DNA from: Aradus depressus | Taxonomy: Eukaryota; Arthropoda; Insecta; Hemiptera; Aradidae | DNA length: 64,000 bases | Direction: 5' to 3' | Assembly: GCA_963662175.1 (NCBI GenBank) | Contig: OY759223.1 | Span: 6,791,549 to 6,855,548, forward strand | Shown here: positions 54,401-63,065 of the stretch, one piece after another | Layout of the letters: each line of letters opens with the position of its first letter | Position numbering within the stretch: position 1 is the stretch's first letter | Program-made: the position numbers and the translations under genes | Notes under the pieces: model-generated | Seen by the model: the letters and a program-made list of their open reading frames with translations, nothing else | Told to the model about the DNA's origin: nothing | Databases searched by the model: none

Positions 54401-57400
54401 TTAAGCGATGGTACTCAAGAAAGTAAAGACTGGGCTGAGGTACTCAAAGACCCCTACTATGTGAATAAACCTAGGTAGGCAAAATTTAGGACTCCCACAG
54501 TAAAGTCGGACTCACGTCCATCAGATTGACGAAAGGGCGCTCTGGTAGGCGATACATGTCCTCGTAGTTAAAGCCCGGGCATGAATCAATAACTAACATA
54601 TATGTTCACTTTATTGTTAACTCTATTGTTTGTCTGCGTATTTGTGTGTGTGTCTGTCTGTGGCATCGTAGCTCCGAAACGGTTGAACCTATTTCAAAGC
54701 AGTTTTTTTGTTGTTCAAAAGCTGGTATATGCGGGATGGTTTTTAGCCATGTTTGATATGCCGTTTCCAAGATCTTCAGGTTTTATCAGAGCCTGTGTAG
54801 GGATCTCGGCCTCTATTACAGCTAGAGACTTGGAGTTTGAGCTCAAATGTTTATAAGGCTAAGCAAGGTTTATTTTTTGTTTTTTTATTATTATTATTCA
54901 TATTTATTGTGTATATCATATTATTTTCGAATGCATGTTTAAGTATTTGAGCTCTTTAGTCCCTGTCCCTTTAGTCATAACATTATACGATTTTCTTTAA
55001 TAAAACAGTGGGAAGAAAACGTTTTTTTATACTTTTTATGAGAAATCTCGACCAACAACTTCTTACTACTCGTATCTCATATGAACGTTAAAATATCATA
55101 TCCGTTATAATAAAAATGGCTTAATCACTGTTGGCAGGGAGGAGTACGCTGAAAAGATGGATCTGCCTAAAGATGTCATTGTAGAGAAGATGCTTGATGC
55201 AGCCAAAGTGGAAGAATCTCGTTTTAACGTCGTCTGTCACGGCGATTTGTGGTGCAACAACGTCATGTTTCGATATAATGAAGATGGATACCCCATTGGT
55301 CTTAAGTATTCAACTACATATATCGTAACTCTAATATTAGTAGTAAAAAATTCGTGAATAAATCACCGACAATGTACTACCCCAGGATGAATTAATCAAT
55401 TAATGTTTCTCCTGTTCTAAAACCAGTCGATTATTTGCGTTAATAATCAATAGTTGACTTATGTCTACTGGCTCCTCATGTCAATTTTGTGTAACTAAAT
55501 CGTCAATTATTAGGGTTTTTGAGTTGACCCCTCCCTTGGACCCTCTTCCCTTCTGCTGATTTAGCTGAAATTTAAGAGGTATTGTCCTCATGGGGCTTTG
55601 ACTAAATATGAAATTTTGTGTCGACACATTCATTCTATCGGCAGTTATTAGACTTATTGTGTTAAGCCTCTCCCCTATTCTCCCCATTCCTTTCAATCGA
55701 TTTGGCTGAAATTTAGTAGTTGCGGTCGTTAAAGGGTTTTAGATTCACATATAAAATTACGTGATAATACATTCATTCTATTAGGAGTTATCGTGTTCAC
55801 AGACACAACTTCATATTTGGAATCTGGAGGACGAAAAACCTGAAATTCCGTTGAAAACTCCGCATCGAATGTTTGATCGATTCCATAACTTCCCCTATAC
55901 TTCGTATAGCTTGGGAAGTAATGTCCAGATTGTATTACGACAATATTGTTGCCCACAATCCTAAAGTTTCTTTTTTCTATTATTTAAATTGTTCCTCACT
56001 TTTAGGTAACAATAATCATGTTTTATATATTTTTTTCTTCTATTTATGTAGATTATGCTTGTTTTAGGTTCATCGACTTCCAGATTTCTTTCTACAACAG
56101 CCCGGTCTGGGACCTCATTTACTTCCTGTACACAAGCTTGAATTCCCAGACTCGGCGGGACAACATGGAAGAGATGGTCCATCTCTATGTGGACACCCTG
56201 ACTGAGACATTGCGGAGGTTTGGCTACACTGGAGACATACCCGACTATGAGCAGATACAGGAAGAGTTCAATAGGATGAGGTGAGACCCCTAGTTGGAGA
56301 ATTTATCTTGTTATCGCCTTTTCCAGGAACTACTTTTCGTTTGGACCTCCAGTCCACCGGTCTCCCATCCACTTACTTCCACCCTCCAACATTGAAGCTA
56401 AAGCATATCGTAGATTGTCGCCTTCTCCAGGAACTCCTTCCACCTCTCCCATGCCCAGAGCCATGCCCCGTGTCTCCAGTCCACCGGCCTCTCATTCACT
56501 TCCTTCCACCCTCCAACATTGAAGCTAAAGCATATCGTAGATTCTCGCCTTCTCCAGGAACTCCTTCCACCTCTCTCATGCCCAGAGCCATGCCCCGGGC
56601 CTCCAGTCCACCGGCCTCTCATCCACTTCCTTCCCCACCCAACTTCGAAGCTAAAGCATATCGTAAATCCTCGCTTTCTCTAAGAACTTCCATCTCCCCA
56701 TGTCCAGAGCCGACGATCTGCATCTCATCCCTAGTTCTCCGACATCCTTCTTAACCTTCTGCCAGACACTTGTGCTTCCCACTTTTCCTTTACCCAGCAA
56801 TTCTGCCCATATCACGTTAAAGTGTCAGATTAGAATTATATTTTTAATCCTGGAACAGACATATGGGTATGTATAAAAAATGTTTTACTTTGAGAGATTA
56901 TAAAATATATTTTATTCCCACTCAGACATGCTAGAAAGAATGAACTTACAAGAACAGAACATTCATTTCCTTCTTTTGAAAGTATTATTTATCAGACTAC
57001 CAGAAATGAAATATTGTGCTTGGACTTAGATCTATTTTAGTACAATTCGAAAAATAAAAATGTTAAATTAAGAAAGTTTCTTCTAAAAGTTCGAGAAAAT
57101 GGGTCAAAATCCAGAATATTCAGCTAACTTATATATATTTTTTTTAATGATAAAGAATACTTGTGTCTGTACTACTCTTCCAGAGGGAGATCTTCCCCAG
57201 CATGACTTAATTACTTATCCACTGTCCCTCTCAAGTAAATTTACCGTTGGGACTAAAACTCACTATTTGACTTACATAGTGGCTTCTAAGTAGTCAAACT
57301 AAATTTTGTGTCGACGTTTTACAACTGCCGTTGTAATAAATGTAAACCCCCTTTCCCTTTGGCCGATTTGGCTGAAATCAATACGAGTTGCCCTTAGAGT

Positions 57401-60046
57401 GTTCTGGATAAACATACTTTCATTCTATCGGGAGTTATCGTGTTCACATAACACATATAGAAATTCTTTTAAAAACTCTTCATCGAATTTCTGACCGATT
57501 TCATATTTTTCCTTATACTTCATATAACTGTTACTGGCTTCATCAGTTATACGAAGTATATAACTATATCATGTATATAAAGCTGAAAATGTCTGTGCGT
57601 TGTACCGCTATTACTCACGAACGGCTTGATGGATTTGATTAATTTTTTTTTTAATTTGTTCGTCATCGTCTGTGGAAGGTTATAGGCGTATTAAGTACCT
57701 CAATATCTGGTCCATCCCAGCACCCACCCACGCAATCTTTGTAACTCAAAAACCACTGCAATGATTAATGAGGAATCTTTTTGAATAGATAAGTTTTATC
57801 TACCAGAAGGTTAAGGTCTATTTTTTAATCAACCCTTGGTCCATCCCAGCATCCACTCACGCAATCTTTGTAACTCGAAAACCATTGCAACGATTAATGA
57901 GAAATCTTTTTGAATAAATTAGTTTTAGCTCCAGGATGGTTGAAGTCTATGTTTTAATCAACCTGGTGGTCACAAGCGTTCTCAAGTACGCACTGGCTAG
58001 GACGTCCACTGATGCTAAGTATTCAATAGCTGTGGTTTCCGCTGTTGAATGGCGCGTACTAGCCATGATGCCCAGGGGTCCTAAGAACTTACTAGCTGGG
58101 ATGTTTGCCGTTGAAGGACTATAAACGTTATGAATAATTGAAAATTATAACATCATGAATGTACTATTGAAGAATTGAAATGGATTCAAACGAGAGATAT
58201 TAGGAGAAAAGTCAAAGTTCCCCGGGCAACGCCGGGTATTACTGCTAGTAACTATAAATTATATAGTTACTAAAACCATTTCAGGAAATTTTTAAAGATT
58301 GCAGATTTTTTTAGAAAGTGAACATGAAGTTCAACCATTCTGTCGTAAAGGATAAAATAATACACACATGCTACTTGTCAATATTTTCACTATATTGGTT
58401 AAAATTACACGACTATAGTTTCGCCTCTTATGGCATTATCAAGTGAACTAAACCAAGAGTTCTGCTGAACTAAACACATGGCAGCACAAACAAGGTCATA
58501 AATTAGGCAATGTGACAACAGTAACTGTAAATAACTTGTGTAGATGAAACTATAGTTGCGTAATTTTGACCAAAATAGTGAAAATATTGACAAGTAGTGT
58601 GTGTGTATTCTTTTATCCTTCACAATATGAATTTTCACAAAGTAGACCTGGAATCAGTTGAACATTCTGCGGTAGTTTGCATTTTTATATTTCCGGCTTC
58701 ACTCTTTCTCCAAACAATGGCCAAACTGGTGTTTAGTGGAAAAAAATAATACTGAAAATGAACATATCTTTATCGGGTAGTAGAAGTTGAAATGGTCTGT
58801 TCGTGATTTATATAATACAATACGTTAGACTGGATTGTGTGAGGTGAGACCCATGCTTTGGTTTTATGGCTGCCAGGGACTGGGAAAAATACATATTTAT
58901 GTTATTTATTGAAGCATGTTAGTTCACAAAGCCTGAAGCTCAAAAGATGATCCTTGGCTTAAAGCCCATTTTCAATCTCCAAATAGGTGTACACTAGACC
59001 TCATAGGATTTCCCTATTCTTTGATATATTTGTAGGTTCACTTTTTTCTAACATTTCTTCCAGAGATGTCTTCGTTCTGACAATATTTCCTGATGTTGTC
59101 ATGCCGTTTATTTTCCCAGCTGTACGGGCAAGTATAGGGGAAGTTATGTAATCGGTCAGAAATTCGTAGTTGATTTTTCATAGGTATTTTATGTTTTCCG
59201 AAACAAAGAAAAATTCAGTCTGTGTGTGAACACGATAACTCCCGATAGAATGAATTGATCGACATAAAATTTTCTATGTGTACCCAGAACCCCATAAAGA
59301 CAACCCCTACTTATTTTCAAACAAATCGACCTAAAGAAAGGGGGGGATTAGGGGGGAGGCTTAACACAAAAACTTAATGACTGCCCTCGGACAATACTTG
59401 TTAATTCTCGGGGAAGGGGGGGTTCAGGATAGGGGATTCTACTAAAAAACTCTAATAACTATCGATGTAATGAATTTATCGACACAAAATTTAGTATGAG
59501 GATTTAGGAGCCCCTGTGTAAGTCAACTGTTGATTATTAGCCCAATCGTTGGACTGGTTTTGGAGGGGGAATGAAAAGTTAATTGATTAATTCGTTCTGG
59601 GGAAGTTCGTTGCCGGGGATTCACCCCGGGATTCATAGTGAACAACAAGGTTGTCTCGAAATATTGTCAAAACGGTAAACATTTCTTAGATAAAAATATT
59701 TCCAAGAAAATACTCAAAGCATGGGATGCCTTAAAGTTGTGAGAGCACTCTGGCATTATATTGCATAACTAATAATTGTTCATATTGCAGATTCTGGTCT
59801 TTCGTTTCGCTGGTCTACTTCCATGCCATTTTAACGACAGAGGTGAAGAATCCTTTGAACCTCGAGGCTGTGATTGCTAACGCAACGTCTGGGGGAGATA
59901 GCGAGAAGGAGGGTGGGACTGGGTTCAATGTGGACGTCTACCGGGGCGACTGGCAACTAGCTGTGGGAGCCGATCTCAGGGAAATGGCCGACCAGGGTAT
60001 CTTTGAAGACCCGGAGTTTGGTTTCGGAGAGAGAGTTCACAATTGA
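48421..60046 (+). CDS. EcKinase/CHK kinase-like protein, complete six-exon gene (418 aa)
   Basis: Ecdysteroid-kinase-like small-molecule phosphotransferase (DUF1679/CHK-like, distant kinase fold), probably cytosolic. Family members phosphorylate ecdysteroids at C-22 and possibly xenobiotics using ATP; the substrate here is unknown. Coding exons are 48435-48686, 50635-50760, 53927-54168, 55138-55305, 56068-56280 and 59791-60046, and introns end in GT-AG. Their lengths sum to 1,257 nt, phase-consistent throughout. Motifs are GDNFNS (34-39), candidate ATP-binding Lys63, LGYRNADR and LARFHA (domain middle), Brenner motif HGDLWCNN (241-248, catalytic Asp243) and IDFQ (265-268, metal-binding Asp266). 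The 418-residue length is normal for the family. There is no signal peptide or membrane segment. Introns of 0.8-3.5 kb are full of repeats. The start was chosen because 84 codons follow it in frame, matching the - strand paralogue. Confidence 0.92.
48435..48686 (+). CDS. EcKL exon 1 (residues 1-84)
   Basis: Acceptor TTTTTACAG ends at 48420 and leaves 14 nt of 5'UTR before ATG, so a 5' non-coding exon lies upstream, probably outside the recognised sequence. The donor is GTGAGT (48687-), phase 0. Confidence 0.9.
48911..49072 (-). repeat. Family A 3' fragment
   Basis: In intron 1. CCCCAACTATTCTTATTATTG to ATGTAATCGGCCCGAAATTC and the start of the sub-repeats, then lost. Confidence 0.7.
49492..50042. 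mobile_element. Inverted-repeat element with 13-bp target duplication (intron 1)
   Basis: ATAAAATTTAGTA at 49492-49504 and 50030-50042 flanks the element. Inverted arms of about 85 bp (49533-49619 and 49945-50029) share GTAGGAATATTGAG and CCAACGTTTCGATATATT. The right arm has TTGATGATATAAAATATATC then GAAACG, a Penelope/hammerhead-type motif. The interior contains no gene. Confidence 0.8.
50212..50468 (+). repeat. SINE-alpha, near complete, diverged
   Basis: In intron 1. Head GGCTCAGAGGTAGAGAGC, B-box GGATTCGAAACCC, central block GGTCCTTCGGATGGGACG, tail GTTAAAGCCCGGGCATCAG; GAGCGCTC block deleted. Confidence 0.85.
50635..50760 (+). CDS. EcKL exon 2 (residues 85-126)
   Basis: Acceptor CTATTTTCAG (to 50634), donor GTAAGA (50761-), both phase 0. 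Encodes MFEKVLRSMEELKEEF then YYGHVNSRKLLLQDLG, the FekE...lvLedL section of the family. Confidence 0.92.
50962..51117 (+). repeat. SINE-alpha 3' half
   Basis: In intron 2: TACTCGCTAAAAACTTC, AGGACTCCCATAGTAGAGTC, GAAAGAGCGCTCTGGTAGTA, GCCCGGGCATGA. Confidence 0.88.
51275..51430 (-). repeat. Family B repeat fragment
   Basis: In intron 2: inverted match to the GGCATCTCTTTAG / CCATATTGTTTTTCTAAATT block. The adjoining palindrome GGGGATCAATCCCCC (51294-51308) may be an element end. Confidence 0.6.
51431..52102. other. Intronic AT-rich DNA
   Basis: Nothing recognised. Confidence 0.4.
52103..52980 (+). repeat. Family A repeat with an internal minisatellite
   Basis: In intron 2. 5' end GTCGGTGAATCAGCGGCAAT to 3' end TTCGTTTAGCTGGGGAAGTA. 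The unique 5' region is interrupted between GACTTATACGAGG and CGTATAGAGGCTCC by the minisatellite at 52217-52487. Confidence 0.92.
52217..52487. repeat. Minisatellite of TTAAGAGGG-type units
   Basis: About 270 bp of irregular 9-25-bp units built from GTTAAGAGG, GTTAATTAAGAGG and AGGATCAAGAG. The flanking TATACGAGG / TATAGAGG suggests local expansion of a family A segment rather than a new insertion. Confidence 0.88.
53172..53284 (+). repeat. SINE-alpha head fragment
   Basis: In intron 2: GAGGGCACCGGAAGCTGAG, a shortened head, then GCACGCTGTCCTTCGGATGG. Confidence 0.8.
53545..53638 (-). repeat. Family A 5' fragment
   Basis: In intron 2: GCTGGGGAAGTACAGTACCG and GGGATTCACGAC, read backwards. 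Confidence 0.75.
53797..53862 (-). repeat. Family A internal shard
   Basis: GTTTTCAGCCAAATTGATCAA plus GGAGAAGAAGGATTTAG, about 65 bp before EcKL exon 3. Confidence 0.5.
53927..54168 (+). CDS. EcKL exon 3 (residues 127-206)
   Basis: Acceptor TGTTTCAG (to 53926), donor GTGAGA (54169-), phase 2. KLGYRNADRRFGL, LSLRSLARFHASSRILL and a C-terminal helix ending MKEEWGPE; residue 207 (Trp) is split across the intron. Confidence 0.92.
54368..54598 (+). repeat. SINE-alpha, head missing
   Basis: In intron 3: GCCGTCCTTCGGATAGG, GGACTCCCACAGTAAAGTC, AAAGGGCGCTCTGGTAGG, GCCCGGGCATGAATCA. Confidence 0.88.
54600..54860. repeat. Probable interspersed repeat of unknown class
   Basis: In intron 3. Starts with a T/G-rich (TCTG)n-like stretch followed by GGCATCGTAGCTCCGAAACG, wording I associate with dispersed insect repeats of Helitron-like kind. 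No termini identified and no second copy in the window. Confidence 0.4.
54995..55075 (+). repeat. Tail copy of the 62.5-kb inverted-repeat family
   Basis: AATAAAACAGTGGGAAG...GAGAAATCTCGACCAACAAC...TTCTTACTACTC matches the right end of the element at 62490-63065. Only about 80 bp is present, so this is a truncated family member. Confidence 0.7.
55138..55305 (+). CDS. EcKL exon 4 (residues 208-262, catalytic loop)
   Basis: Acceptor GTTGGCAG (to 55137), donor GTATTC (55306-; a weaker donor), phase 2 in and out. Contains VVCHGDLWCNNVMFRY, the phosphotransferase signature. Reading past the donor gives an early stop after about 19 residues. Confidence 0.93.
55351..55920 (+). repeat. Family A repeat, reference copy
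   Basis: In intron 4. The most complete + copy, 570 bp. The 5' end has an imperfect version of the palindrome seen elsewhere as CGGTGAATCACCG, then TGTACTACCCCAGG. A unique region of about 90 bp follows, then three internal sub-repeats of roughly 100-130 bp, each with an 'ATACATTCATTCTATCGGCAGTTATT'-like core and a pyrimidine-rich tract. It ends with a 3' hairpin: ACTTCCCCTATAC, TTC, GTATAGC, TTGGGAAGT. No ORF, no tRNA-like promoter and no obvious target duplication. The class is unknown. Confidence 0.9.
56068..56280 (+). CDS. EcKL exon 5 (residues 264-333)
   Basis: Acceptor CTTGTTTTAG (to 56067), donor GTGAGA (56281-), phase 2. FIDFQISFYNSPVWDLIYFL carries the second metal-binding Asp. Then TETLRRFGYTGD and IQEEFNRM. 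Confidence 0.93.
56320..56720. repeat. 127-bp tandem repeat, three copies
   Basis: In intron 5, 40 bp after the donor. Copies start at about 56349, 56476 and 56603 with CCAGTCCACCGG, each including AGCTAAAGCATATCGTA and CATGCCCAGAGCC. GC content is high. Both strands have long open frames because 127 bp is not a multiple of three and stops are few; no protein is recognisable. Confidence 0.9.
56721..57183. other. Intronic DNA
   Basis: Nothing recognised. Confidence 0.4.
57184..57535 (+). repeat. Family A repeat, degenerate
   Basis: In intron 5: AGGGAGATCTTCCCCAGCAT near the start and CTTATACTTCATATAACTG at the 3' hairpin. Confidence 0.8.
57569..58248 (+). mobile_element. Non-autonomous Helitron, 680 bp
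   Basis: In intron 5. Starts TCATGTATATAAAGCTG after an A and ends at CTAG before a T, the A^T insertion rule of Helitrons. A GC hairpin CCCGGGCAACGCCGGG lies about 11 nt before the CTAG end, as expected. The interior has two tandem copies of about 128 bp (57709-57835, 57838-57963) sharing GGTCCATCCCAGCA, CACGCAATCTTTGTAACTC and GAATCTTTTTGAATA-type text. No Rep/helicase gene is present. Confidence 0.88.
58320..58670. mobile_element. Inverted-repeat element, arms about 80 bp
   Basis: In intron 5. 58346-58428 and 58545-58624 are reverse complements (AAAGGATAAAATAATACAC ... GTGTGTATTCTTTTATCCTT; TGTCAATATTTTCACTATATT ... AAAATAGTGAAAATATTGAC). The left arm on the - strand reads CTTGATAATGCCATAAGAGG then CGAAACTATAG, a motif like the other inverted-repeat elements here. 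Confidence 0.8.
58671..59112. other. Intronic DNA
   Basis: Nothing recognised. Confidence 0.4.
59113..59627 (-). repeat. Family A repeat, both termini
   Basis: In intron 5, from CCCAGCTGTACGGGCAAGTA (3' hairpin) to GGGGATTCACCCC (5' palindrome with compensating changes: GGGG/CCCC in place of CGGTG/CACCG-type arms). It ends 163 bp before exon 6. Confidence 0.9.
59791..60046 (+). CDS. EcKL exon 6 (residues 335-418 and stop)
   Basis: Acceptor CATATTGCAG (to 59790) completes Arg334 and continues FWSFVSLVYFHAILTTEVK, then DWQLAVGADLREMADQGIF, and ends GERVHN-TGA. This is the C-lobe end of EcKL proteins. A near-copy lies at 63790. Confidence 0.92.
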
Positions 60047-60127
60047 TTCTGGAATATATGTTGTCGTTTCACACAGAAACCGGAGTTGTTGGAGGTGCCG
60101 GTTGTTTTTTTCTTTATTTGAATCGAA

Positions 60128-60142
60128 AATAAATTTAATAAA
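60128..60142 (+). terminator. Polyadenylation signals of the EcKL gene
   Basis: AATAAA at 60128-60133 and again at 60137-60142, about 80 nt after the stop codon. Confidence 0.75.
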
Positions 60143-60530
60143 TTTGGGAAACACTGCCTTTGCAACCGATTTTAGTGCTAGAAAAGGGCAGCAACCTGTA
60201 GAGAGCTCGGTCTTTTTGCCCTATTTGAGGTACTTAAGCTCGTTAAACAAAACAAACACCTAGACCATGTATAGTGATATAAATATAATAATATATGTAA
60301 ATATATGTATGTACTATAGTAAACTCTATAAATATAATTCTGTAACTATAACAAATATATATATTTATTTTTATGGAAAACGTACCAGTTTCTTTGCACT
60401 CTAATGTACTTTGTTGTATTTATTTTTTTAAACTACATTTTTTAAGGATGTGTCCTATATGTTCAGTAATGCCTCCGTAGTATGACAAACAAACACATCT
60501 TCCCTCTTTGTTGGAGTTAAAAAGACTCTC
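60143..60530. other. 3' flank, AT-rich
   Basis: Includes an ATATAT-rich stretch at about 60270-60375; nothing else recognised. Confidence 0.4.
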
Positions 60531-60822
60531 TATTAGTTATTATGTCCGAGCTTGTAGTTAATACAAGGTCATATCGCCTACTACCAGAACGCTCTTTCGT
60601 CACTCTGGTGGACATGAGCCCGACTCTACAATGGGAGTCCTAAATTTTTAATCACCTAGGGTAGGGGGTTTTTAACGAGTACCTGACATCGAACAGGCTC
60701 GGGACCATCGCTGAACTTTCCATCCGATGAACGGCGTGTTTAAGTTTATTATGCCTCCCCCTCGGCCGGGTTTCGAACCCGCGGTCTTGAGCTCAGTAAG
60801 CAAGCACGCATAACACGGCACT
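60531..60822 (-). repeat. SINE-alpha, near complete, inverted
   Basis: Tail TTAGTTATTATGTCC to head (GGGTTTCGAACCCGCGGTC, GCAAGCACGCATAACACGG). Confidence 0.9.
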
Positions 60823-60964
60823 CTCTTACTTTCTATATTTAAAATTGTATTTTGGAACCCGTTAGCTCTGCGGGATAGTGGATACAGGATACTAGCAGTC
60901 CTCAAGTACTCGTACACCCTACCCTAGGTGAAAAAAATGTATAGTAGGCAGAATTCTAACAGTA

Positions 60965-61252
60965 ATAGCGTATGACTGTATCAACACAAGATTTCATATT
61001 TACTGTCAAAACCCCATGAGAACAATTCTTGTTAATTCTCAGCAAAATCGGTCAAAGGGAAGAGGGGGGCAGGTAAGGGGGAAATGTCGATGTAATGAAT
61101 GTATCGACACTAAATTTAGTCTGAGAATTCAGAAGCCACTATATAAATAAAATATTTAGTTTTAGCCCAAACGATCGATTGGGTTTGGAGGGAAACCAAA
61201 AACGCAATTGATTAATTCGTACTGGGGAAGTATACAGATGGTGATTCACTGA
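60965..61252 (-). repeat. Family A repeat, 5' two thirds
   Basis: Lacks the 3' hairpin; ends ACTGGGGAAGTATACAGATG and GTGATTCACTG. Confidence 0.85.
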
Positions 61253-61679
61253 AGACTCTTTTTTCTCTAAATTTTGCCTTCCCGAATATGTGTTATGCTG
61301 AAATTTGGTAAATTCAGCCTGTATCTAGGTTTGTAGGAATGCTATCAGTGCTGCCATGTTATGGATAGTTTACACGACTACAATAAGCTAGCACACGTTG
61401 AGTTCTTGTTGCTTGAACTCTGGCTGCAGTTTAATGCATACTCAGAGCTGCAGTTTGAATAATTCAATGGAACATAGACGGAGGATGTGTTCCTGATTGC
61501 AATTTAAGTTGGAAAACATACATATTCATTAGGATTGCTGTTCAACGCGTCAGCTGAATAACTCAGGTCAGTTGTAGGCTTATTTATGTGTGGAAATGTC
61601 AAAATACTGATTTAATAGGCTGTGAACTGTACCTATTGATTTGCTAAATATATTAATTATATGCATGTATGTATATATT
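61253..61679. other. Unassigned DNA
   Basis: Nothing recognised; no kinase exon found here. Confidence 0.4.
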
Positions 61680-62335
61680 TATATGCCACCAATCCATCAA
61701 CAGTCACCTCCATAAACAGCTAATATCTCGTCAGTCCTTGTACAAAAAGTGGAGTGTGAATGTGAACGTCAAGAAATCAGTTCACATCGTCTTCAACCTT
61801 CTTCAAAAATATACCTGCCCTCCAGTGTATCTTAACAATAATCCCATCCCTTTAAAAAACGATGTCCGCTATCTAGGCCTCAAACTCGAAACGATTAACT
61901 TGGAATCCTCACATGAATGTGAAAAGACATGAAATGAACAGACTATATAAACTTACTAAGACTACTAGACAAAAGATCTACAATAACTTTGAAAAAAAAA
62001 AAAAACGGCTTACATACAACGCAGTGTTGAAACCTGTAGTGTTGAAAAAGTGGACTTACGGACTCTCACGTTCTGCCAAGGCTTCCAATCTCCAGCGCAT
62101 CTAATCCTTTCAATCCAAATTCCTCCGTATTATAGCCAATGCTCCTTATTACGTCCCCAACGAAACTCTTCACATTGACCTTAATGTACCTTTTATCATC
62201 CAAATATAAAAAATAATTTTCCTCTCTTAGTCCTCACAATAATCATCTAGTCCGTGCCCTCCATTCTGCCACACTTCCCCAACGATGTCTTAAGCGTCAA
62301 CTGCCTAGAGACCTCCTTAGCAGCAGCAGTGATTA
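61680..62335 (+). pseudogene. Degenerate jockey ORF2 C-terminal fragment
   Basis: Broken frames read KKSVHIVFNLLQKYTCPPVY, LNNNPIPLKNDVRYLGLKLE, then in another frame MNRLYKLTKTTRQKI, KKWTYGLSRSAKASNLQRI and later residues like PLRALHSATLP. The order matches the RT-thumb and tail region of jockey ORF2 (compare 30850-31502). Several frameshifts and stops make it a 5'-truncated fossil. Confidence 0.8.
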
Positions 62336-62489
62336 GTTACAAATGATATCAACTCAGTGACTAGGGAGTATCCCCACTGTGTGATTTCTCCTCTTACCAA
62401 TTCGATATTAATAGAATTATATATATAATATTATGTATATAGTTATAGGAATAGGTGCGGTATTCGTTAGTTTAAATTATTGTTGTACG

Positions 62490-63065
62490 TGTTATGTTTC
62501 AATAGAAATAAAAGACGTTGTCTTCCCACTGTTTTATTTATACCAGAACCGGTTTTCGACGCAACAGCGTCATCATCAGTGGTTCATCTATCACAGAATA
62601 ACAAAAATATACAAGTAATAAAAAGTATAAATAATTTCTAAAGCATCAGGGTACAGAGTAAAATTATAAAATAAACTTACCCACCCACACAGCACAGCGG
62701 TTGGAAGATAACTGGCATAGCTCTAAGGGGTGAGGGTAACCAGGTTTGCATGTTGAGAGAGTGAGAGAACCTGGCTACCCCCACCCCTTAGAGCTATGCC
62801 AGTTATCTTCCAACCGCTGTGCTGTGTGGGTGGGTAAGTTTATTTTATAATTTTACTCTGTACCCTGATGCTTTAGGAATTATTTATACTTTTTATTACT
62901 TGTATATTTTTGTTATTCTGTGATAGATGAACCACTGATGATGACGCTGTTGCGTCGAAAACCGGTTCTGGTATAAATAAAACAGTGGGAAGACAACGTC
63001 TCTTCTATTTCTATTAGAAATCTAGTCCCACAACATCTTACTATCACATATGTTATGTTTCAATT
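62490..63065. mobile_element. Near-perfect palindrome element with 14-bp target duplication
   Basis: TGTTATGTTTCAAT occurs at 62490-62503 and about 63052-63065. Between them the arms 62501-62746 and 62768-63015 are nearly perfect reverse complements around a 21-nt spacer. The right arm (about 62934-62975) has CTGATGATGACGC, TGTT, GCGTC, GAAAACCGG, and the left arm has the same motif reversed. A roughly 36-bp tail (AGAAATCTAGTCCCACAAC...) extends only on the right. There is no ORF. A Penelope-like (pLTR) origin is inferred. Confidence 0.88.

Noticed and set aside
55890..55920. Similarity of the family A 3' hairpin to loxP (ACTTCGTATA)
   Set aside because: Only about 10 bp of the half-site match, and there is no 8-bp spacer between two such arms. 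The pairing is explained by the hairpin itself, so no Cre/lox relation is supported.
215..60822. tRNA genes (A/B boxes in many places)
   Set aside because: All recognised A/B-box heads belong to SINE-alpha or SINE-beta copies with bodies and tails. Acceptor stems do not pair as in functional tRNAs.
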